Source: Chloroflexota bacterium
GTDB lineage: Bacteria; Chloroflexota; Anaerolineae; B4-G1; SLSP01
Direction of reading: 5' to 3'
Assembly (NCBI GenBank): GCA_009908585.1
Contig: JAAAOZ010000476.1
Coordinates: 1 to 10,335, forward strand
DNA: 10,335 nt
Part shown: positions 6,504 to 10,335 of the stretch, piece by piece
How the letters are laid out: each line of letters opens with the position of its first letter
Numbering within the stretch: the stretch's first letter is position 1
Position numbers and translations under genes: made by a program
Notes under the pieces: generated by a model
Database searches by the model: none
The model's input: only the letters and a program-made list of their open reading frames with translations
What the model was told of the DNA's origin: nothing

Positions 6504-7933
6504 GCCATCACCGCAGACATTTCCTGGGAAATATCACCATCACCGGCCAGAGAGACCTCCATTCCAAAATCAGTCGCCAACTGCAACGCCACCGCCACGA
6601 AACGCGGATCAAGTTCCATGCCATACCCCACGCGGCCCGTGCGCTCGGCGGCGATAAAACACATACCAGAACCCGCGAACGGATCGACGACCGCATCCCC
6701 GCGGCGCGTATGATTGCGATAGGGACGCTCGTATAGCTCAATCGGCTTTTGAGTAGGATGCAAAGTTTGAAATTGCTTGGCCTCGTTTGTTCCGGCGGAC
6801 TGGATAGGAGAATGTGCACGCCAGACTGTGGTCTGCTTGCGACCACCACGCCAACTTGCCGTCTTTCCCATGCGCACCGCATAAGCGGCAAGATCATGCC
6901 CCTCATCATACCCACGCCGAGACCGCCGGCCAGCCCACGCGAGACGCATGCGCCCCCGCTGGCCAGAAGGCACCCGTAACGGAACACCCTCGCGAGTGCA
7001 GAGGAAACATGGCTCATGCGCCCAGTGATAAGCCCCTCGCCCAATGGCAAACCTATCCTTTATCCACACGATCTGCTGCCGGATTTTGTACCGGGCCCGC
7101 TCAAGGCCGGCGCGCACTTGCGCGGCACATGAGGAAGCATGCCAGGCGTATACCACATCCGACCCGTAGAGAGTGAAGACATCGCCCCAGTCGGCGCGGT
7201 CATCATTTGCCAGACCGCCATGACGCGGAGTAGGATTCTCATTTGCCCCCGCTTCATAACGCCACGTCCCATCAAGCTCCACGCCGTAAGGGGGATCGGC
7301 GACCATCAGCAGAGGACGCGCGCCGGCCAGCAAGCGCTCGACGTCGCCGGCGTCCGTACTATCACCGCACAACAGCCTGTGGACCCGACCTTCGGCCCCC
7401 CGGATCTCCCACAATTGACCCGACGCAGTCCCCCACTCGTCACGCATCTGGCCCAGGGTATCAGCGGCGGCACGCGGCACCTCTTCGTCCTCGATAGAGA
7501 GATATGCCATGAGGCTATCAAGCGCGTCGTCACCGCCGGCGGCCAGCGCCGCCAGGTCCTCGTCCACATCACCGACCGATTGCACCAGCGCCGCCAGTTG
7601 TTCTTGATCCGGATCGGCTGCTTTGCCCAACTCGTTATCCGCCGCCAGGTACGACAACACCTTGACCGGCGGCCATTCTTGGGGGATGACATCGGCCCGC
7701 AGCGTCTCGAAACCCTCCAGCTTGGCCGCTTCCAGTATCCCGTGCCCCGCCACCATCAGGAACCCGCCGGCCCCGTCATCTTGGACCACCACGGAGCGCA
7801 CCTGCCCGAATTTGCGCAGCGATAGGCGGAGATCGCCGATCTGCTCCTCCCCGTGCTGATTGTAATTTTGAGGATGGGGAACGCATAGCTCCACGGAAAC
7901 GACGCGATTCTCTACCGCTTGCGATTCACCCAT
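6500..7933 (-). CDS. ParB-like N-terminal domain fused to a DNA methyltransferase, DPPY type (477 aa)
   Basis: Two in-frame ATGs exist, 7945 and 7933. The second is chosen because it overlaps the upstream small gene's stop as ATGGGTGA and gives an N-terminus (MGESQAVENRV) that lines up with the paralogue (MLNDQIENRV); neither start has a strong ribosome site, so coupling to the upstream gene is likely. Residues about 9-110 are the ParB-like domain, nearly the same as in the SPPY enzyme. Residues about 165-460 are a beta-class amino-methyltransferase with motif IV ADPPYG at 212-217, the HPTQKPIELYERPY element at 392-405, and motif I DPFAGSG at 417-423 followed by GYGMELDP at 436-443. DPPY and the HPTQKP element fit an N6-adenine enzyme best. 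It would modify phage DNA against host restriction. The last codons overlap the GTG start of terL. Family is well supported; target sequence unknown. Confidence 0.92.
   Translation of the reverse strand: MGESQAVENRVVSVELCVPHPQNYNQHGEEQIGDLRLSLRKFGQVRSVVVQDDGAGGFLMVAGHGILEAAKLEGFETLRADVIPQEWPPVKVLSYLAADNELGKAADPDQEQLAALVQSVGDVDEDLAALAAGGDDALDSLMAYLSIEDEEVPRAAADTLGQMRDEWGTASGQLWEIRGAEGRVHRLLCGDSTDAGDVERLLAGARPLLMVADPPYGVELDGTWRYEAGANENPTPRHGGLANDDRADWGDVFTLYGSDVVYAWHASSCAAQVRAGLERARYKIRQQIVWIKDRFAIGRGAYHWAHEPCFLCTREGVPLRVPSGQRGRMRLAWAGRRSRRGYDEGHDLAAYAVRMGKTASWRGGRKQTTVWRAHSPIQSAGTNEAKQFQTLHPTQKPIELYERPYRNHTRRGDAVVDPFAGSGMCFIAAERTGRVGYGMELDPRFVAVALQLATDFGMEVSLAGDGDISQEMSAVMA
7502..7909 (-). repeat. 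ParB-domain direct repeat, copy 2 (inside the DPPY methyltransferase gene)
   Basis: This is the partner of the repeat at 4384-4791; it encodes residues about 9-144 of the DPPY methyltransferase. Shared blocks include QIGDLR, KFGQVRSVVVQDDGAGG, VAGHGILEAAK, AADNELGKAADPDQEQLAAL and LAAGGDDAL. Differences are mostly conservative or at third codon positions, which suggests an older duplication or a module exchange rather than a very recent copy. Confidence 0.85.
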
Positions 7934-8105
7934 GAGGTGAACCATCCTCTGGCACCTTGAAGGCTACGCGATCCTCAAACTCCTGCCGTTTGGCATCGTT
8001 CCAATTGCGCACCGGGCGTAGGTACCCGACGATGCGCGAATAGACCTCGCACGGGACGCGACGCACGGCATCAGCTTTCTCGTTAGTTTGTTTTTCTTCT
8101 GGCAT
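7926..8105 (-). CDS. Short NrdD-like protein (59 aa) resembling the glycyl-radical C-terminus of anaerobic ribonucleotide reductase
   Basis: The ATG at 8105 has an excellent ribosome site (AGGAGGA at 8110-8116, 5 bases spacing). The 59-residue product contains CEVYSRIVGYLRPVRNWNDA followed by KRQEFEDR, which matches the pattern at the C-terminus of class III anaerobic ribonucleoside-triphosphate reductase NrdD (RVCGYL, then N..K..E...R), including the glycine that carries the radical in E. coli NrdD. The CxxC zinc-binding pairs that precede this segment in full-length NrdD are missing; only one cysteine (residue 19) remains. Small stand-alone proteins of this kind are often annotated as anaerobic ribonucleotide reductase, but no activity can be inferred for them. 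It sits between the small terminase and the DPPY methyltransferase, overlapping the latter's start, so it belongs to the packaging operon. It could be a stand-alone spare radical domain like GrcA, or a protein with a different role that kept the fold. Family resemblance is good; function is unknown. Confidence 0.75.
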   Translation of the reverse strand: MPEEKQTNEKADAVRRVPCEVYSRIVGYLRPVRNWNDAKRQEFEDRVAFKVPEDGSPHG

Positions 8106-8141
8106 AACTTCCTCCTTGCCTAATACAGAAAAACGACGGCA

Positions 8142-8744
8142 TCACTCGCCGTCATCATCATCAAAATCGAGTAGATCATCTTCCCCGATAAGTAGGTTCT
8201 GGATGGCCTTTTTTAACTCGTCGTCAGACAAGCCCATAGCCGGCGAAGGCTTAGCCTCCGCGCCGGTCCGCACCTCGACGACCTGGTCGGCTTCCCCGAA
8301 TTCATGCCGCAGTTGCTCGGTTACCATTTTCACGCCGGAGATTATTTCACGCCACTCCAATGTATTAGGCTCGGCATATTTTAGGCCCTTAATGAACTTA
8401 CTCCGCATGACCTCCAGTAGGGCTATATTTTTGGCGCGGCTTTCCCGCCGGCGATCACGCCACTCCCTAAGTTCTCGCTCATGCTCCAGTTGGTCAAAGC
8501 GCTCGGCGCGGGCTACCCAGTCATAACGAGACGACCAGTTGAAAAGCGTGCTTTTGTACAGAGTTGGAGGAGCATCTGCACTAGCCGTGCTCTTTTTCTG
8601 CTCCTTATATTTCGCCGCCAGCTTGCGCAAGGATCGCCCATCCCCCATCAAGCAATAGTCATGTAAAGCGGCATTCGCGTCGCGCCGTTCTCCCTTGGCG
8701 CGCGATAGCGGAGCATCTGCATCCCAAATGATCTTGCTTACCAT
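8142..8744 (-). CDS. terS: Terminase small subunit-like DNA-binding protein (200 aa)
   Basis: Residues about 35-80 form a helix-turn-helix region (GRSLRKLAAKYKEQKK, then YKSTLFNWSSRYDWVARAERFD) of the type seen at the N-terminus of many phage small terminases, with the SRYDWVARAERFD segment being characteristic. A long charged, probably coiled-coil helix follows (about 83-120, rich in E and R), which fits an oligomerisation domain. The C-terminus is very acidic (EDDLLDFDDDDGE) and may contact the large subunit. The small subunit recognises the packaging site on phage DNA and regulates the large subunit. It is the first gene of the minus-strand packaging operon, 36 bases before the NrdD-like gene. 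A stop codon lies in frame 11 codons upstream and no alternative start lies between, so ATG at 8744 is the start. The only Shine-Dalgarno-like bases, AGAGGT, abut the ATG with no usable spacing. Confidence 0.82.
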   Translation of the reverse strand: MVSKIIWDADAPLSRAKGERRDANAALHDYCLMGDGRSLRKLAAKYKEQKKSTASADAPPTLYKSTLFNWSSRYDWVARAERFDQLEHERELREWRDRRRESRAKNIALLEVMRSKFIKGLKYAEPNTLEWREIISGVKMVTEQLRHEFGEADQVVEVRTGAEAKPSPAMGLSDDELKKAIQNLLIGEDDLLDFDDDDGE

Positions 8745-8750
8745 ACCTCT

Positions 8751-8779
8751 ATGATAGCAGATCGACGGCCTTCATGCAA
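8751..8779 (-). promoter_or_regulatory. Candidate sigma70-type promoter for terS, possibly giving a leaderless mRNA
   Basis: On the minus strand TTGCAT (8774-8779) and TATCAT (8751-8756) are separated by 17 bases. The -10 matches the consensus at 5 of 6 positions, the -35 at only 3 of 6. Counting 6 bases past the -10 box puts the expected transcription start on the A of the terS ATG at 8744, which would explain the lack of a properly spaced ribosome site. This is a sequence-only inference. Confidence 0.35.
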
Positions 8780-8790
8780 ACGTAAGGCCG
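8766..8790. promoter_or_regulatory. Inverted repeat upstream of terS
   Basis: CGGCCTT at 8766-8772 pairs with AAGGCCG at 8784-8790 around an 11-base loop. It overlaps the candidate -35 and spacer of the terS promoter. There is no U run on either strand directly after it, so a protein-binding site is more likely than a terminator. Confidence 0.4.
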
Positions 8791-8808
8791 AAAACCGAAC
8801 AGGACGAA

Positions 8809-8837
8809 TGTCACCCCAAGACGTGACACATGACACA
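8809..8837. promoter_or_regulatory. Operator-like dyad with an extra half-site
   Basis: TGTCAC (8809-8814) and GTGACA (8823-8828) form a dyad with an 8-base spacer, and the right half-site is part of a tandem TGACACA TGACACA (8824-8837). Three related half-sites within 29 bases suggest binding of a dimeric regulator. No regulator gene is in the window. Confidence 0.4.
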
Positions 8838-8854
8838 TCCATCCTCGCGCTTTA

Positions 8855-8866
8855 CATGGTACCATG
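8855..8866. promoter_or_regulatory. Perfect 12-base palindrome CATGGTACCATG
   Basis: A self-complementary 12-mer between the dyad at 8809-8837 and the ArdC-like gene. It overlaps the TTTACA/TACCAT promoter-like bases, so it could be an operator for the rightward transcript. A palindrome of this length may also arise by chance. Confidence 0.35.
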
Positions 8867-8933
8867 AGAGTAGATTGAAGGAAGGGAGAACGGGAAACGC
8901 CCACCACACAAAGACACCCAAGCGGAGGAAGAC

Positions 8934-9716
8934 ATGAAACTCTCAAAGAAAGCGCGAGCAAGCCTTAACCAAGTTATAGAAAAATTCAAGGCCGGCGATC
9001 TTTCCCCCATCGTCAAAGTCGCGATGCTTAAACGTCACCCCGACGACAAGCGCCCCTTTGATAATTGGAGTTTGGGAAACAAAGTCTTGGCATTCGCTCA
9101 AACAGACAGCCTGGACTGCCGAGGCTACCGACAATGGCAAAACGCAGGCCGCCAGGTACGCAAAGGCGAAAGCGCCGCCTACATCCTGGCCCCCCTAACT
9201 AAGAAGATCGAGGACAAGGAGACCGGAGAAGACAAGGTCATCCTCTACGGATTCAAAGCGATTCCAGTTTTTGCCCTTGACCAGACCGACGGCGACCACC
9301 TCCCCTCATTTGACTATACGCCAGAATTGCCCCCGCTAACTGAAATCGCCGAGACATTAGGCGTAGAGGTTACCTGGAGACCCCTCCCCCCAGACCGTTA
9401 CGGACAATTTGACCCAGATAGAAAGAAAATCAGCATCAACACCACCGACGCCAAGACCTTCTTCCACGAACTGGCCCACGCGATCCACTTTCACCTCGAC
9501 AAGAGCCAAAAGGCAAACGGGCAAAACGCCCACCAGGAGACCGTCGCCGAATTCACCGCCACCGTTTTAATGAGTATTTACGGCCTTGGAGACCGCACCG
9601 GAAACTGCTGGGACTACATCAAATTATACGCAGACGATCCGCTAACCGCTATCACCAAGGCCATGAGCGATATTGAAAAAGTTATGGCCTACATTGACAA
9701 CAACAGCAACCAGTAA
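8934..9716 (+). CDS. ArdC-like antirestriction protein: ssDNA-binding domain plus zinc metallopeptidase (260 aa)
   Basis: The N-terminal half (about residues 5-118) matches the ArdC N-terminal ssDNA-binding domain: NWSLGNKVLAFAQ at 44-56, RGYRQWQNAGRQVRKGESA at 63-81, YILAPL at 83-88 and YGFKAIPVFALDQT at 105-118. The C-terminal half holds an HExxH zincin site, FHELAHAIH at 177-185, with a downstream glutamate (E202 or E206 in QETVAEFTA) as the likely third zinc ligand, as in ImmA/IrrE- and ArdC-type peptidases. ArdC proteins of plasmids and phages bind incoming single-stranded DNA and help it avoid host restriction. The ATG at 8934 has a strong GGAGGA at 8924-8929. It is a single-gene plus-strand unit, facing away from the packaging operon and ending at its own terminator, which suits early, separately controlled expression. 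Domain assignment is strong; antirestriction activity is inferred from the family. Confidence 0.88.
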   Translation: MKLSKKARASLNQVIEKFKAGDLSPIVKVAMLKRHPDDKRPFDNWSLGNKVLAFAQTDSLDCRGYRQWQNAGRQVRKGESAAYILAPLTKKIEDKETGEDKVILYGFKAIPVFALDQTDGDHLPSFDYTPELPPLTEIAETLGVEVTWRPLPPDRYGQFDPDRKKISINTTDAKTFFHELAHAIHFHLDKSQKANGQNAHQETVAEFTATVLMSIYGLGDRTGNCWDYIKLYADDPLTAITKAMSDIEKVMAYIDNNSNQ

Positions 9717-9739
9717 AACCAGTAACCCCCCTAAAAGAG

Positions 9740-9770
9740 AAAAGCCCCTTCATAACGAAGGGGCTTTTTT
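9740..9770. terminator. Intrinsic terminator after the ArdC-like gene, probably bidirectional
   Basis: A perfect 12-base stem (AAAAGCCCCTTC at 9740-9751, complement at 9757-9768) with a 5-base loop ATAAC ends in TTTTTT (9765-9770). On the minus strand the same stem is followed by CTTTTCTCTTTT, so it can also stop the lysis-cassette transcript arriving from the right. It sits between converging genes. Confidence 0.92.
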
Positions 9771-9785
9771 GATGGAAAAACGACA

Positions 9786-10232
9786 TCATTCCGGGAACGC
9801 CGACGGGACATCACATACCAGATCAGGATCGACGCCATGGCGGAGTATCAAAATCCGCAGTCGATCCAATTCCGACCGCAGCATGGCGATCTCGGCCTGG
9901 TACTCTTCCTCCCTCAAACGAGCCTCCTCTTCGATCTCGTCACATTTTTTCTGATATTTTTCCTCAATAGCAGAAGTCCGATCTCGCCAGGCAGATTCAA
10001 GTTTTCGCATCTCGTCCTTCTGTTGAAACAACATCAACCGTAGAGCATTTTCATTTTCGATGGCGCGCTCAAGCGCCGCCTGCTGCTGCTCCGCCAACTC
10101 AGCGACACGATCCACTCGCTCCATCCGGCGCGTTTTAACCAGGTAATTTGAGAGAGTACCGAACAGGCCACCACCCAACAACGCCGGCAGCACCACAGAG
10201 ACCAACTGGAGCCAGATCGCGTCCATGTTCAT
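9786..10232 (-). CDS. Membrane-anchored coiled-coil protein of the lysis cassette (148 aa)
   Basis: The N-terminus has one hydrophobic segment (about residues 6-32, WLQLVSVVLPALLGGGLFGTL) followed by basic residues (KTRR, R39, R42). From about residue 38 to 130 the sequence is a long charged helix, almost surely a coiled coil (AELAEQQQAALERAIENEN, later EEEARLREEEYQAEIAM), with a short tail (RHGVDPDL...VPSAFPE). It starts 2 bases after the stop of the amidase gene, with GAGGG at a long spacing, so it is probably translated with it. Position and architecture suggest a lysis-related protein. A holin normally lacks such a large coiled coil, and the basic residues right after the membrane segment favour a cytoplasmic C-terminus, which argues against a classical i-spanin. 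I do not assign a function. A second ATG at residue 3 (10226) is possible. Confidence 0.75.
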   Translation of the reverse strand: MNMDAIWLQLVSVVLPALLGGGLFGTLSNYLVKTRRMERVDRVAELAEQQQAALERAIENENALRLMLFQQKDEMRKLESAWRDRTSAIEEKYQKKCDEIEEEARLREEEYQAEIAMLRSELDRLRILILRHGVDPDLVCDVPSAFPE

Positions 10233-10234
10233 AG

Positions 10235-10335
10235 CTAAGAAACGCCCTCGAAAAGCTCAAAGCGCCACGGAAGGAAGGGAGGATCTCCCCACCCTGGACA
10301 TCGCGTCGGGAAAAACTTACGATGGCCATGCACGG
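10235..10335 (-). CDS. N-acetylmuramoyl-L-alanine amidase (endolysin), C-terminal end only
   Basis: The last 32 codons of a gene that enters from the right edge are readable in the frame starting at 10333. They contain GHRKFFPTRCPGWG, the hallmark C-terminal block of Amidase_2/PGRP-type amidases, in which the histidine of GHR and the cysteine of CPG are zinc ligands. The protein ends with WRFELFEGVS and a TAG at 10235-10237. Such enzymes cut the amide bond between muramic acid and L-alanine in peptidoglycan and serve as phage endolysins. The stop lies 2 bases before the start of the membrane coiled-coil gene, making a lysis cassette. Everything upstream, including the first zinc histidine, is outside the window. 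The motif is distinctive, so I am fairly sure despite the short length. Confidence 0.82.
   Translation of the reverse strand, partial: VHGHRKFFPTRCPGWGDPPFLPWRFELFEGVS

Larger units (their letters stand above)
8745..8933. promoter_or_regulatory. Divergent control region between the packaging operon and the ArdC-like gene
   Basis: These 189 bases separate genes that point away from each other, so promoters for both are expected here. I see three dyads (annotated separately), a tandem TGACACA at 8824-8837 and a GGAGGA ribosome site at 8924-8929 for the ArdC-like gene. For the plus strand no convincing -35/-10 pair is visible; TAGATT at 8871-8876 and TACCAT at 8860-8865 are possible -10 boxes without good -35 partners. 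No small gene with a ribosome site was found. Confidence 0.6.

Noticed and set aside
8766..8790. Inverted repeat as a transcription terminator
   Set aside because: Short stem with an 11-base loop and no U run directly behind it, in a divergent region where no transcript needs to end.
10135..10329. 64-codon minus-strand frame starting with ATG at 10329
   Set aside because: It overlaps both the amidase end and the start of the membrane coiled-coil gene in another frame, has no recognisable features, and the amidase motif clearly occupies the competing frame.
1..10335. tRNA genes, CRISPR arrays or insertion sequences
   Set aside because: I saw no regularly spaced short repeats, no tRNA-like cloverleaf with TTCGA-type arm in context, and no transposase or paired terminal repeats.

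Overview
The window looks like part of a tailed double-stranded DNA phage or prophage (Caudoviricetes). It carries a small and a large terminase subunit, a portal/minor-head fusion, the end of a tail fibre and the end of an endolysin, and it has no ribosomal, tRNA or core metabolic gene. The host cannot be named from the sequence. Strong GGAGG-type ribosome sites, GTG starts and overlapping stop/start codons show bacterial translation, and the base composition is moderately GC-rich. Because the first and last genes run off the window, this is an internal piece of a larger genome.

Layout. (1) Positions 2-1183, plus strand: the last genes of a tail module, namely the C-terminal part of a tail-fibre protein and two small proteins of unknown function. 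(2) 1200-1237: a perfect-stem terminator, probably active in both directions, between converging transcription units. (3) 1254-8744, minus strand, read right to left: a tight packaging operon in the order small terminase, a 59-residue NrdD-like protein, a ParB-methyltransferase fusion (DPPY type), large terminase, a second ParB-methyltransferase fusion (SPPY type), and a portal protein fused to a MuF-like head-morphogenesis domain. Neighbouring genes mostly overlap by a few bases or are 2 bases apart. (4) 8745-8933: a divergent control region with several dyads. (5) 8934-9716, plus strand: an ArdC-like protein with an N-terminal ssDNA-binding domain and a zinc metallopeptidase domain, followed by a second terminator at 9740-9770. 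(6) 9786-10335, minus strand: a lysis cassette with the C-terminus of an amidase endolysin and, 2 bases further on, a membrane-anchored coiled-coil protein.

How the genes may work together. The terminase pair and portal load DNA into the prohead. The two methyltransferases, built on almost the same ParB-like N-terminal domain but with unrelated-looking catalytic halves, flank the large terminase gene and probably mark the phage DNA before or during packaging. The ArdC-like protein would protect entering DNA, so modification and antirestriction appear together. The most unusual points are the twin ParB-methyltransferases around terL, the stand-alone NrdD-like mini-protein between terS and a methyltransferase gene, the packaging operon that ends at the portal with no capsid genes behind it, and a marked excess of the hexamer GCCGGC.
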